From: Halocaridina rubra
Lineage: Eukaryota > Arthropoda > Malacostraca > Decapoda > Atyidae
DNA: 64,000 bases
Reading direction: 5' to 3'
NCBI GenBank assembly: GCA_037179515.1
Contig: JAXCGZ010005698.1
Location: 45,001-109,000 of the forward strand
Shown: positions 1-15,486 of the stretch, piece after piece
Layout: each line of letters begins with the position of its first letter
How positions within the stretch are numbered: the stretch's first letter is position 1
Notes under the pieces: generated by a model
Seen by the model: the letters and a program-made list of their open reading frames with translations, nothing else
What the model was told of the DNA's origin: nothing
The model's database searches: none
Translations under genes and position numbers: made by a program

Positions 1-760
1 GTGTGACAAAAAGTTTGTCGATAGAGGTTTGTTCTTTTGCATCCTCCTCCTCTTCTACCACTTAATGTGATCGAATATTATGAAGAAAATTGAAAAAAGC
101 ATTAAGAACAAACAGCAAACAAATTTTCAATATAATATCATCAGGGAAATAGCGTGCGAGGGTGCATCAGCTGATATGGAAGTGTGACAAAACTTTGCAG
201 ATAGAGGTTCGTTCTCCTGCATCCTCCTCCTCTTCTACCACTTAACGCGATCGAATATTATGAATAAAATTGAAAAAAAGCATTAAGAACAAACAATATA
301 GCATGTAGAAAATATATATATTTCATTTAAGTTTCCCCGATATATGTTTTCTTTGTAGCAAATAGTATAGTTTTCTATTTCTGTCAGCTGACTTTGTTTT
401 TTGATTTTGTGCAGCACGGTCAATGTGTAAAGAAGATAGAATAATGTTTAGAACCAAGGACTATTAATATGTAATATGTACTATAATCTTGAAAATTAGA
501 TAAACCCCAAATAGAGTGCATAAATAAATATTTTGCGAGTAAGATATTGTGCCTGAATAGTGATAAGCATCAGCTGATACGGAAGAGCAAAACGTTTGTC
601 GATAGGGGTTCATTCTCCCGCATCCTCCTCCTCCTCAACCGCTTAATGCGATTGGATATTTTGAAGAGAATGGAAAACAAGCATTAAGAACAAACAGCAA
701 ACAAACTTTTGATATAATATCATCAGGGAAATAGCGTGCGAGGGTGCATCAGCTGATATG
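1..760. repeat. Degenerate direct repeats of about 180 bp inside the Tigger-like element
   Basis: A unit running from gtgtgacaaaa through tcgatagaggtt, the cctcctcctc tract, gcattaagaacaaac and gcatcagctgatatgg begins at base 1, restarts near 182, and appears again from about 570 to 760. Divergence is moderate. The block at about 300-560 separates the second and third units and is unrelated to them. Confidence 0.65.
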
Positions 761-1129
761 GAGTTGGTAAAACGTTTGCATCCTCGTGCTCACCGCCACC
801 ATGCACATCCCAGTGTATGCCTGTTGCCCACGACATAATAGAGTGCATTAATTTGTTTACTGTACAGTAAATCTTTATATCTTTTATACTGTACACTATT
901 TGTATGTTAATATAAATAACTACAGGTCTTTCTGCTTTGTTATATGCTTATAAAATATGTTTTACTTATCTTATATCTTTGGTATAGTGTGTCTATGGAT
1001 GGTTGTGGAATGAGCTATGCCCATTATCATTGCTTCCTCGGGAAAATTACTTTTTTTTTTTTTTACGCGATTTTCGATATACCCGTTACATCTGAGAACC
1101 TTTCTCTGCACTATTATAAGAACAAGGTG
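1..1129 (+). mobile_element. Tigger/pogo-like non-autonomous element, right-hand part
   Basis: The sequence shares long stretches with the element at about 33220-35281: the stretch about a ninth of the way in containing gcattaagaacaaacagc, the cctcctcctcttctacc motif, and the last ~350 bases ending in a tctgagaacct block. Both copies end at ...ggtg followed by TA (TA at 1130-1131 here). A degenerate end of this form, with a TA target, fits pogo/Tigger elements. The other copy also holds a remnant of a pogo-type transposase start. The left end is outside the window. No transposase is left in this copy. The family assignment is inference from the partner copy and from the terminal pattern. Confidence 0.5.
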
Positions 1130-1182
1130 TATATACATTCACTTCTCTAATCATAATCAATCACTCGTTATCTTGTTTAGAA

Positions 1183-1560
<378 letters not shown>

Positions 1561-1648
1561 TGAAAAAATATAAAGTCAGTGGCATAGCAAATTTCCAAAA
1601 GCCGACCTAAGGCTCCTGGTTTACCAGGTAAGTTGCATATCACTTCTA

Positions 1649-3905
1649 TCTCTTTTTTTATGAGTGTGATACCGGGACAGGCAAGAAAATTGCCCTCATC
1701 AGGCACGGGCACTAAGGAATAATTGAGATGACAGTAAATCCGTTTTTAGAAGGAAGATAGGTGATAAGAATAAGGAATTACAGAAGGAGGAAGAGAGTTC
1801 CAGAGTCTGCAATTGGAAGAGAGAAGAAGTCTCTGCACCAGCCAATCCACGGGCTACAAATCTCCACACAGTACTTGAGAGACGAGGTCTCTTGGCAAAT
1901 GTTACAAAGCATCAGCAGTGAGGGAGGGATGCAAATCTCCAACTAGTCAGAGCAGCGATGGAAGTAGTAGCAATAGAAAGGAGAGAGGGAGGCTACCTTA
2001 CTGCGAAGAGAAAGAGAACCTAGATTTGAAGTAAGAGAAGGGTCATTGATGAGTCTGATTGCCTTACATTCGACCTATCATGGAGATAAGTATAAGAAGA
2101 AGCACCCCAGATGTGTGAACAGTATTCTAAGCAGGGATGGATAAGATTTTCATAAAGTTTAAGTGAAAAGAGGAAAAGTAATGATGAAAACAAAACAGAA
2201 TCACCAAGTTTATAGATGCAGATTTAGAAATTTAGATTACGTAACTCATTCAAGACAAGTTAGAGGCTACCTAGATTCCTAATATATTAATAGAATTAAT
2301 AGAATAAATTCCATTAGTTTCGAAGACAATAGGGCTATCAGGAGGAAAAGAAGATAAAGAGATAACCAGAAACTCTGTCTTGGAGGCATTATTTTAACTA
2401 ATCTTTGGGTACCCCACTCAGGTACTCTCTGTATATTTGAGTTGAGAGTTTAAGAAAAAGTAATATGAGACTGATTACGAGTAGCAGATGAAGGTTGTGA
2501 AGAGAGTGCAGAGGAATAATGTAGGGTAGAATTGTCAGCAAAGGCGTGAAGAAGAAAGGAGGATGAGGACTTGAGAAGATCATTGATAACGAGAAGGAAC
2601 AAAGTAGGTAATAGAGCGCCGTCAGCAATCACAGATTTAAAATGGTCAGAAATAAAACTGGAAATCAGAGATTAGAGAGAAGGGGTAAAGTCATGAGCAG
2701 GAATTTTGCCAATAGAGCCTTGTGCCACACTCTGTCAAAAACCTTAAATATACCAAGACTGACAACATAGGATTCCACATAGTTCCTCAGAGACTATGAC
2801 TGTAATGGTGATAGGAAATAAGTTATTAGATTCAAGATATTTAAAAAAATGAGACTTGAGCCATGTTTTGAGTACTTAGTGATAACAGAAGTTAGGGTAA
2901 TAGGTCGGCTGTTGGAAGGAATGGATTGCTCACCCTTCTTAGGAACAGACTGAACTAGAGCATGCTTCCAAGATGAAGGATATATATTTGTTGAGAGAAT
3001 AAAAACAAAAGATAGCAATGCACAGGAGCCAGTTCATCTGCAAGCTCCTTAAGGAACCTTGCAAGGATACATCAGGTCCGGATGCCTTGTTCATCTTTAG
3101 AGAATGAAAAGTTTTATGGAGTTTGTGCGAAGAAAAATTAAGGGAAGGCATAGGGTTAGAGAGTAGTAAAACACAAGGAACAAGTATGGAGGAATCGCTT
3201 GCTGAAGAGTTGGTAAAAAAATGAAAACCAAAGAGAGTGGTTCTGTAAGTTGGAGAGCAAGCTATAATCATCAGGGGAAATGAGAGGGTGAATTCTTGAG
3301 TTAAAAAACTTTTTAGAAAGATTTTTGGCTAAGCACCAGGAACACCTATAAGTGGAAGAGGAATTATGGTCATCAACTTACCTTATCAAAAAGGAAATTT
3401 TAGATATTCGATCTGAGCAGTGCAACAATTCTTAGCTGTAATAAAAATAGAGCAAGATAAATAAAAATGAAAGGCTTGGTACGACCAGTATGCCATATAA
3501 CTGGCCTGAATTGTCATGGAACAGGCACAGACAAACCAAGGGGTAGGGAGAGAAAAAGTTTTCATAGAGGAGGGGATGAACTCTTCCATTCCGGACTTTA
3601 TGATCTCAGCACCCTGTAGGGCTACCTAATCATACTTGCGGGTCCAAAATCAGTAGACATTACATGGGAAGTCAGAGATATAGTTACACTAGTTATCACG
3701 TTGGGTACGCTTGAAGTTCCATTGGTGGCTGTGAGTAGGAGGAATTGATGGAGGGGGTGTGAAAATGGAAGAGATGGAGATTAAAAAGATGGTCAGAGTT
3801 ACCAAGTGGGGAAAGTACAGAAAATGAATAGTATGAAAGGTTAGAAGTGAAGAATAGGTGAAGATTATTAACTGCATGATAGGAAGGCATGTATGATTGC
3901 ACTTG
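1649..3905 (-). mobile_element. LINE-A (jockey/CR1-like) retrotransposon, degenerate
   Basis: Read on the minus strand, this decays through stops and frameshifts but keeps family landmarks in order. An endonuclease-like tail with PLGNSDH lies near 3790-3820. A linker follows, with FIPSS...PWF near 3560. Then come reverse-transcriptase pieces: SSWKHALVQSVPKKG (~2950), a degraded GALLPTLFLLVINDLL (~2600), and HAFADNSTLH (~2540), in which the catalytic FADD has become FADN. The 3' end (1649-1720) matches the 3' end of the + copy at 31730-31793, including the run of T/A and the gacaggcaagaaaattgccctcatcaggc block. It is old and inactive. Confidence 0.85.
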
Positions 3906-4019
3906 ATTTTATTGCTGCCTCTGATTATCTTAATCATGAGGTTTCATTTTCAAATTAAGATACATTTGTGTTGGTGGATCTTTACTTGGTACTGTATTAT
4001 TTTGCAATTTTTATGTAAC

Positions 4020-4960
4020 AGGGCACACAGGGAGGTGGTAGATGGACATTATATTGGAGATTCAGTAATGTGATCTCAGGTGTCCCTCAGAGTAGTGATC
4101 TTAGTCCCTTGTTTTCATTCTGTATTCCATACTCATGACATGTGGATAGGTATGGAATTCAAACTAGTTGCTTATGTTGATGATGGAACCTTCATTGCTG
4201 TTGCCCCATCCTTGAGTATGAAGCTAGCCATTGCTGAATTTTTGAATAGGTAGCATGCTAAAATTAGTGCATATTGCAAGGTGTGAGTACGAAATTAAAT
4301 GCTAGTAAAACACAAAATATAATAATAAGAAATTCCAGAAATCCTGATCCTTCACATACTAATCTCTTCATTGATAATGTTCCCTTAACATTAAGTAATA
4401 TGTTCAAGATTCTGGGGGTAGCTTTTGAGAGTAAGTAGACTTCCGAAGTATATATTTGTTGTAGATTTTCCTCAGTTGCTCAGAAAATTGGTGTTTTGAA
4501 GTCTTTTAGAAATTTCGTGACAAGCTATTATGAATTGTTTTGATTCTTTTTTATTAGTAGTATTGCTCCCCAGTTTGGTCATCGGATGTAGATTTTGATT
4601 CTAAATTACTGGAGAAAACTTATGTGCAGTTAAATTTCTTATTCCTGACTTAAGCAGTGACATTTGGAATAGACGCGCCATAAGCTCGCTTTGCTTACTG
4701 AATAATTAGCAACCTTTGCATCAGACTTTACCAGGCTTTTTCCGTCCTACATGCATTACCAGGAATGCTGCCAATACCAATAGTTTGGCATTTTCTTTTG
4801 TTAGATTTAATGCCAATCAGTATTCAAGAAGTTGTATTTCATCTACTGTTAGGAAATAAAGTAAATTGCCTGGCCATTTTGTTGGTAAGTGGAGTCTCAG
4901 ATGATGCTTGGCAGAAAGGAATTTTTATTAAGTAGACTTTGACGCAAAGGTTTTTTACCT
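4020..4960 (+). mobile_element. LINE-C, a second jockey-like reverse transcriptase fragment
   Basis: The + strand encodes broken pieces of a non-LTR reverse transcriptase: ISGVPQSSDLSPLFSF near 4070, LVAYVDDGTFIAVAPS near 4165 (YVDD active-site box), KILGVAFESK near 4410, and a C-terminal stretch ending near 4900. The wording differs from LINE-A and LINE-B, so this is a separate family. There are several stops and frame changes and no 5' part. A jockey-type element is the best fit from the RT boxes. Confidence 0.7.
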
Positions 4961-5090
4961 GTAGCGTAATTATGCAAATATTGCAATACTGAGTTGTATA
5001 AGTTTATAAAAAAAAAATTTCTATTGTCTCTTTTTCTTTTTTCACACTAACTTGCTTCTCCTGGGCTTGTTGCTTGGCTCATGATAAAAA

Positions 5091-5110
5091 ATAATAACAA
5101 CAACAACAAC

Positions 5111-5190
<80 letters not shown>

Positions 5191-5200
5191 CAACAATAAC

Positions 5201-5280
<80 letters not shown>
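5091..5280. repeat. (AAT)n microsatellite with AAC interruptions
   Basis: About 190 bases of AAT trinucleotides with AAC variants clustered at 5097-5110 and 5187-5200. Poly-Asn, poly-Leu and poly-Tyr frames across it are artefacts. Confidence 0.97.
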
Positions 5281-5281
<1 letters not shown>

Positions 5282-5283
5282 TT

Positions 5284-7847
5284 AATGCAATAGGAATTAC
5301 TTTCCTCCGAGGTAGGCAAAGATATCTCCTCCATGTTCCCCTGCATGCCGAAAAAGTTGACGTAATGGGGCGGGGTGAGGGGACTTCGACTCCTCTCCCT
5401 TGCATTCTCCTACTACAAAGGGTCAAGTTTTTGCTTTGGCTTACCCGCGACCTTATAAGGGGGATTATGGGTAGTGTGCATGTAAGTAATAGTATTTCAT
5501 GCTGCTGCAATAACTAGTCCATCATCTGCTTTTACATGGTTATCTCCTTCCATGTCCAGCTCAGTAACTCCATTAACTTAACCCCATCTTAAACTATGTT
5601 ACTTGTCTCCATTTTCTGAATACCGCTTGTTATGTCCATTCCTAAATCTATTACAGCTTTGAGTAATAGATTTTTTAATTTTACCTCCAAGTTACACTGC
5701 CTACCACTCTACTGCATCTTATTGATTACTCATATTCATATTGATTATTAGTTCCATTTTTCTTTGTACTTTGCCCGTCTCCTTCACTAAACTCAGCGAT
5801 CGCCCTAAAGTAGCCACAATACCGTGGCAATTGCAAATAGCAATATGTTTAGCTTCCATCTTTAATTGACTTCCTTCATAATTTTAACCTTGGCCTAATA
5901 CTTTGCCCACTACTTTTTAACCACTTTCCATATAAAAAATAAACAGCCAATTTTTTTAATATATTTGGTGGATAATGCTATCTGGTGTCTATTGCTGCGA
6001 TCCTCTGCCAATTATCATGCAGCCCTTCTAAGGTGAGGTGCTGTATAGTTATGATCTACATCTACTCTGCCTTTTCTTACTTTTATAGGTAAGTTGAATC
6101 ATGAGGGTTCTCTCTTATTTAAGATATTAATCTTATGTGCATAGTCATTGCAACTCTTCTCTCTCTGTATGTAAACATTTCCTGATAATATGTGATGAGG
6201 TTATAGTTTTCCCTGGTGGGTTCCTCTCATTGGGATCCTCTTGTTTGGTTTGGTTTCTGGCACTGTAATCCTTGAAGGCAGTTCCTTGTACTTTGGTTGC
6301 AGCTTTGTTCACTTTCTTTTGTTAACTAACCTTTTGGAAGTAATTATCCCGATAATTTGACAGTGGTGGATAGGTGTTTGTGTCTTGTTTCTTATATGAA
6401 GATATGTCTTTGAGATTCTAGTGATATGATATTGGGCCTTTTCATTTCCTCTTTCCTTTCCTATAGTATTCACATGGTTAAAAGGGGTGCTGATCTGGTG
6501 CTGCAGAGAAGTTGGGGTGTTTTAACTATTAGATGGTTTCCTGGCTCTGAAAAGTAAATTTATCAGCTGATATTGCTTCTAAACATTTATATTTTGCCCT
6601 TAAGGTATTATCGAGTCCCTCTGTATATTCTTGGATGACCCTTGCGATTCTCTCCAGGGCAGCTTCTGGCTTCGGAACCGATTTTACCTGTTGGAAAATG
6701 TAATGCTTGTTTTATGCTCCAGTATGTCTTTCAGTGGAACCTCCTGCCTTTTTAATTGATAATACTCAGCTCTTGACCTGTCAAGGTTAAGAACAAGTAC
6801 AAATAGAGAAATGCAACCAGCTAGAAAATGAAATATGTTTCCTGATAGATTACCCTTTGCACTACCTAATCTCTTTTCTGCCTTCTTTCCTATCATCCAT
6901 TGAAATTATGGCTAGATTATTCTAGTATCTATAGTCCCATCATATTGTTTTCATCCTACATTGGGTTCTTTATGGTAATAATCTATGCAAACTTTGCTTC
7001 ATCAGGTATTGTTAGTTAGCTCACTATGTACCTTCTTTGGATTGTAACTCTAGCTTGAAATATGTCTCCATCATACTGTTACAAGAAACAAAATATCTTA
7101 CTTACTCCAATGTTGACTTCACAAAGAATGGTAAAACAAGAAAATGTCTTATATTCATTTTTTTAAAGTTCAAAGATGTAAGAAAAGTTTTTGTCATTAA
7201 TATTACATAAAACTCTATCATATGCAGTATACACAATTCTATGAGGTTTTAAATTAGTATTATTTTTGATGTACAGATAAAAAGATCTAGCAATATTCAG
7301 TGTACCATTAAATACTATGTGACTATGCAATGCATTATCATACTTTTTTGAGATAATAATCACACAACTAAGCAATCGACCTAGCAATAAATTTGTTTAG
7401 CAAAGGGAAAGTAAACAGTAAATTGAATTAAAAAAAAACCCATAAAATTTATGGAATAAGTTCATCAGAAGCTAAGTCTAGAGTTATAACAAAGCATAGT
7501 AAAGCTTGATTTACAAGTTATTAGAAAATGCCAAATCATCTTCGCACTAAAGTAATCTTCTTGAGTGAATTCTAAGCAGGTTTCCACTATCATGTTCCTT
7601 GACGTGTAACATGACTTTCTAATATACTACTCTCTTAAGCTTTTTTGACTCTCTTATAAAGGACAGTACAGTACTCATTGACAGAATTCACTGTCAAAAC
7701 ATTACCTTACAGTTATATTTTCTCTGATTGAGTTCGAGCTACAATCAGCCAAGAGACACAACCATTGCCACTAAACTTAAATCTTAATAAATGAAACACA
7801 TATCAGTCTGAAACTATAATAGTAAATTTGACATGTCCTATGAATGT

Positions 7848-7852
<5 letters not shown>
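5284..7852. other. Intronic or intergenic stretch with no recognised gene
   Basis: No coding region, RNA gene or clear repeat could be recognised. A GC-richer patch at about 5300-5480 stands out from the AT-rich surroundings. The stretch was searched for tubulin codons 1-133 and none were found. If the tubulin gene is intact, this is part of its intron. Confidence 0.5.

Positions 7853-7937
<85 letters not shown>
7853..7937. repeat. (AT)n microsatellite upstream of tubulin exon
   Basis: An uninterrupted AT dinucleotide tract of 85 bases, about 360 bases before the first recognised tubulin exon. Confidence 0.97.
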
Positions 7938-7939
<2 letters not shown>

Positions 7940-8254
7940 ACACAAGTGATTATAAATTAGAACGAAATACTTAAAAGGAGATTGTATGATCATGTAAAAT
8001 GTAAATTAATGTATCCAATGAAAGGAATTAATAGCATTTTTGCGCTATTAAGAGAGAAGGTGCAGGTGAGAGACTGTTTTAATGCGAATGAAATGAAAGG
8101 TACAATACATACCGGAGACAAAGTGTGTGGAGAATAAAGATTAAGCAAACTAGAGGAGCATACGGGTACGAAAAGATAGAGAGCTGTTTGCTGTAGTTAG
8201 CCCTATAATATGAAGTGCAAAATGGCAAAAATATTCCTCATGGATACAACATGA

Positions 8255-11424
<3,170 letters not shown>

Positions 11425-11639
11425 GAATAAACAGAATTTGAAGACAGTGTAATATTTGCAATATAACAGTCCGGAGGAATATGTTTGTCAAAAAACTAAT
11501 ATTACTCTTGCATTAAAGTAATATTAATATTTATGCATTTTCTGGAATGATGAATTAATTCAATTATCAATATTATACATTTATTTTCTTTAAACAAAAC
11601 AGTTAAATTCTACGAAGATACATTGTGGGTTTTATTTCA

Positions 11640-11650
11640 AATAAAATAAA
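11640..11650 (+). promoter_or_regulatory. Candidate polyadenylation signals for tubulin
   Basis: Overlapping AATAAA hexamers at 11640-11645 and 11645-11650, about 215 bases after the stop. Another AATAAA lies only two bases after the stop (11426), which is improbably close. No cDNA evidence is available here. Confidence 0.4.
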
Positions 11651-11700
11651 TTTCCAACCCTCCTGAGGAGCATTCTGATTTTTTTTTACTTTCACAATCG

Positions 11701-11844
<144 letters not shown>

Positions 11845-12530
11845 TTTTTCAAATATTTCTCCATCTTTTAATGAAACAATCAAGAGACCACAACTTCAAA
11901 AATGACCCAACAAAGCAGAATGTCATCATACCCTGTCCATACTTCCCTTTTCCAACAAATACTGTGGTCAAGAGAAGAATAATCAGACAATTTTTATGTC
12001 CTTTTTAATGCTTTCAACAACGCAAAGGGAACATAAGGATGGTATGCTATCTTACGACACTGTTTTTCTGTTAAAGCCAAAAATGATACAACTAGCGCAT
12101 CAGCCGTCTTATCATGATCACCTTTGGTTTGAGTACCAAGATATATTCTTTTAACTGAATATTAAATCTCCATAGACGGTATTATTATACTCTATGAAAA
12201 AAATATTAATTTTGTACAGAAATGCCAAATATGCTGATGCAATACAAATTCAATTATATCCCCTTCTATGCTTTAGCTTAGTAAGTTAAATGAGTACACC
12301 TTTTTCCGAAGACGAAACGAGCACTACAGGAGTTCTTGTTTCAAGAGAAGAAAGGTAGGCAACAAGTGTTCTGCCTCGTACACAACCGCCGACTGTGCTG
12401 AGAAGTTTGAGCTCCTTGAATCGTCACATTTGCAAGTAAAAACGGCAAATGAAAGAGAGATTAACCAATAAAGGCAAATTCTTATAGCAGTCTGGAATGC
12501 TTAATTAAATTCAGTATTGACAGGAGACAC
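11845..12530. other. Unassigned stretch between tubulin and LINE-B fragments
   Basis: No gene, RNA or repeat recognised. Confidence 0.4.
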
Positions 12531-12860
12531 GTGTGATTACCTAATTGTGATTACCTAATTGTGTTTACGGGAAAGAGCCCAAAGCTCGTATCTTCCCGTC
12601 TCCTGATCGGTTCCATTTTATACTTAGTGATACTTATCATACCTGTCCTTAAAACTATGGATTGAGATAGCATTAACTACCTCCTCGCTTAGCCAATTCC
12701 AATTATCAACTACTCTTACACTGAAAAAGTATTTCCTTACATCCTGCAAAGAAGTTTTCTTACGAAGCTTCAAACTATGACCTCTAGTTCTAGAGCCAGC
12801 CATATCAAAATATAGATCCCTATCCAGTCTATCATAACCATGAAGGAATTTAAAGACTGT
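12531..12860 (-). mobile_element. LINE-B 3' end, strongly 5'-truncated (copy 1)
   Basis: The low-coordinate end carries the family tail: gtgattacctaatt repeated, then the acgggaaagagcccaaagct block. The rest is antisense to the last part of ORF2 (GSRTRGHSLKL, VVDNWNWLSEEVVNA). The copy stops at a GT run where the next copy begins, forming a head-to-tail pair. Confidence 0.9.
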
Positions 12861-13155
12861 GTGTGTGTGTGTGATTACCTAATTGTGATTACCTAATTGT
12901 GTTTACGGGAAAGAGCCCAAAGCTCGTATCTTCCCGTCTCCTGATCGGTTCCATTTTAGACTTAGTGATACTTATCATACCTGTCCTTAAAACTATGGAT
13001 TGAGATAGCATTAACTACCTCCTCGCTTAGCCAATTCCAATTATCAACTACTCTTACACTGAAAAAGTATTTCCTTACATCCTGCAAAGAAGTTTTCTTA
13101 CGAAGCTTCAAACTATGACCTCTAGTTCTAGAGCCAGCCATATCAAAATATCGAT
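12861..13155 (-). mobile_element. LINE-B 3' end (copy 2)
   Basis: A second copy of the same tail, directly joined to copy 1 through (GT)n. It is nearly identical to copy 1 across the shared 3' block and is cut at atcaaaatatcgat, where unrelated gypsy-like sequence begins. Confidence 0.9.
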
Positions 13156-13955
13156 TGTATTGTGCAGAATGAGTGCAGCAACTACCTGCATCTCCCAATC
13201 AAATGAAACATATCAAGGAGGAGCAACTGAGAGACACGGAGTTGTCAGCGGTGATCAGTTACAGTTTGAACAGTGGGGCACTGCAGTGGATATATTTGAT
13301 GGAGTTTGTTCTAAATATTTGGCATCAAGGATTTATTTGAATGTGGTAGATGCTGCTTTGCTGCTGTATGATGATAGAATCATCTTATCTTAAACACTGA
13401 AAAAAGAAATATCAACAAGGATTTACAGTGACGGCCATATAAATCTGAATAAATCTCGGAGACGAGCACGGGAAAGTGTTTGGTAGCCTGAACTTAGTGC
13501 TGATTTGAGAAATTGGGTAGATGGGTATGGCTATTGCTAAAGAAATAGCCACCAGTTAAGGGTTGAATCTGTACTACCAAGAGTTTTACCTGAGAGACCG
13601 TGGATGAAAGTTGGTATGGATCTCTGTCACCATGAGGGTGACAACTTATTGATAGTTGTAGACTATTTTAGTAGGTAGATTGAAATAATTTATCTGCAAG
13701 AATTAATTTGCCTCACATCATTAATAAAGTGAAGAATTTGTTCGCAAAGTTTGGAGTTCCTGAAACCATTATCTCCAATGGGGGACCCCAATTTCAGTCA
13801 ATCTTTCTTTATAAACTTTTCAACCCATTATGGATTTGAACACATCATGTCTGATCCCCACTTCCCTAAACAAAACGGATGCACTGAAAGGGCTGTTCAG
13901 ACTGTAAAGTGGATACTGAAGCAAGATTACATATTCCTTAGTTTGATGTCATATG
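13156..13955 (+). mobile_element. Gypsy-like LTR retrotransposon pol fragment, left half
   Basis: Internal fragment of a gypsy-type element interrupted by a Tigger insertion at 13956 and resuming at 15487. It includes the integrase described separately. The part before about 13310 is not clearly recognisable. No LTR was identified at this side, where it abuts LINE-B. Confidence 0.8.
13320..13955 (+). pseudogene. Gypsy-like integrase, inactivated
   Basis: Reading through several stops, the order is a zinc-binding N-terminal region (SDGHINLNKSRRRARESVW, stops at ~13393 and ~13481), then the integrase core. In the core, MKVGMDLCHHEG carries the first acidic residue. FGVPETIISNGGPQFQS has Asn where the second catalytic Asp is expected. 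HFPKQNGCTERAVQTVKW carries the Glu. The reading frame breaks off at LMSY, exactly at the Tigger insertion, and continues after it. The Asp-to-Asn change and the stops show it is dead. The substrate would have been the element's own cDNA ends. Confidence 0.85.
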
Positions 13956-15486
13956 CAGTAATCCCTTGCTATATCGCGGTTCACCTTCCAGGGATTCAGT
14001 GCATCACGGGTTTTTATGGCGAGCATATATATTTTATATCGCAGATTTTTTGGGTATATCGCGGGAATCCACGATATGTGGAAATATTAAAATTTCCAGT
14101 ATTTTCATTATTTTATTGATAAAAAAAAGTATTTCCTAGCCTAAGAATAATAAAACAGTAAAAAATAGCTAAAAACAAATTTAAACATGTAACTCACAGT
14201 ATTGCACCAAATAGAATATGATACCCGTATTTGTGTCATGGAAAACGCAAAGGGTCGCACCTACGTGAGATAGTACACGGGATGCTATTGGCTAATGGGT
14301 GGGAGAGGACGAATCACAGAATTGTGTTCTGTATCCTGGGGTCTGATTTGCTTATTGATTGAAGCTTGATTCTTCCAGCATCTTCCATTGTCTTGCCTCA
14401 CCCATTCAGTTACTCACGTGTGCGCCTTTCGCGTTGTGCCTCTTAATACGTTATTCTTGTGTTTTTTGTGAAACTTTTGTATTGCAAGCCCTGCAATGCC
14501 TCCCAAGCATCCTTCATCTTCTAAGACTTCTGGTAGTGAGCCTAAGTGGCAAATGAAGATGTTGACCATAGCAGATAAGGTAAAACTGTTAGATATGCTG
14601 AAGGAAGGAAGTTTCTCAGCTGTCGGCCGCCATTTCAGCATCAATAAATCTACTGTTCGCTACATCAAGAAGGATGAGGCGAATATCAGGAAGACAGAAA
14701 CTCTTACTTTTAACAAAACAGCAAAGAGGGTCGTAGCACCCCGCAATAAGATAATTGTGCGGATGGAATCTGCTTTGGCCCTGTGGATTGCTGATTGCAG
14801 GAAGAAAACCATCAGTTGAGACACCAGTATCATACAAACAAAGGCAAAGAAGCTGTATGAGACATTCTCTGCGAACAAACCCGACGACGACAGTGGCGAG
14901 CAAAGAAGAGGAAGAACAACAACAGCAAGTGCACGATGAAATCGAAGAACCTGGCCTTACACTCAAACAGTTCGCAGCCATGTATAACATGGCCAAAGAA
15001 CTCCAACAACTGTCGCAGGAGTGAGACGATGATATGGATTGTTCGGTGCACTTCTGCAATATTATCAACAATGCCATACTCCTTACAAGACCATCTTTGC
15101 ACAAAAGAAAAAACAGCGTTAGCAACTCCCCATTACCATGTTTTTCTCTAGCAAAAAGCAGCCATAAAGGTGTCATCGGCTGTGTAGCATGTAAACGTCA
15201 TCATCACGTCATTCACGGTAAGCTTACCTATCACGTTCATATAGCATTGTGCTTGCGCGCTGTTATTTGTGGTAAACTTACCTGTCACACTCATATAAAT
15301 TTATGCTTGCACGCTGTTATTAATAAAGTAAAGGGTGCGTTGTTAACAGTGCAGGGAGGGTTTATACAGTAAAGGTAAAAATAAATGTAAAATACCTGTA
15401 ATAAATATGGTGCTGCTACTTCGCGGATTTTCACCTATCGCGGCTGGTCCCGGAACATAACACCCGCGATAAACGAGGGATTTCTG
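13956..15486 (+). mobile_element. Tigger (pogo/Tc1-mariner) element, internally deleted
   Basis: The 5' end CAGTAATCCCTTGCTATATC and the 3' end cgagggatttctg are inverted repeats typical of Tigger elements. The right flank is TA (15487-15488) and the left flank TG, apparently a mutated TA. Inside is an open frame from 14496 with CENP-B-like helix-turn-helix (MPPKHPSSSKTS..., ADKVKLLDMLKEG), then a stop at 14817. Compared with the copy at 58624-61421, about 1.1 kb containing the catalytic domain is missing, with the breakpoint near 14893. It cannot encode an active transposase and would be mobilised only in trans. Confidence 0.92.
14496..14819 (+). pseudogene. Tigger transposase N-terminal DNA-binding fragment
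   Basis: 107 codons from an ATG: a Ser/Pro-rich start, then a pogo/CENP-B N-terminal helix-turn-helix (residues ~25-60, KMLTIADKVKLLDMLKEG and VGRHFSINKSTVRYIKK). It ends at a TGA where the related copy reads on. A second short stretch at 14880-15020 matches the transposase C-terminal region, confirming an internal deletion. The N-terminal domain alone would bind element ends. Confidence 0.85.

Noticed and set aside
5047..5510. Poly-Leu, poly-Asn and poly-Tyr frames
   Set aside because: Products of the AAT microsatellite; the same holds at 11637-11883.
14616..15176. A 186-codon minus-strand frame
   Set aside because: Antisense of the Tigger transposase pieces; the + reading has helix-turn-helix motifs and this does not.
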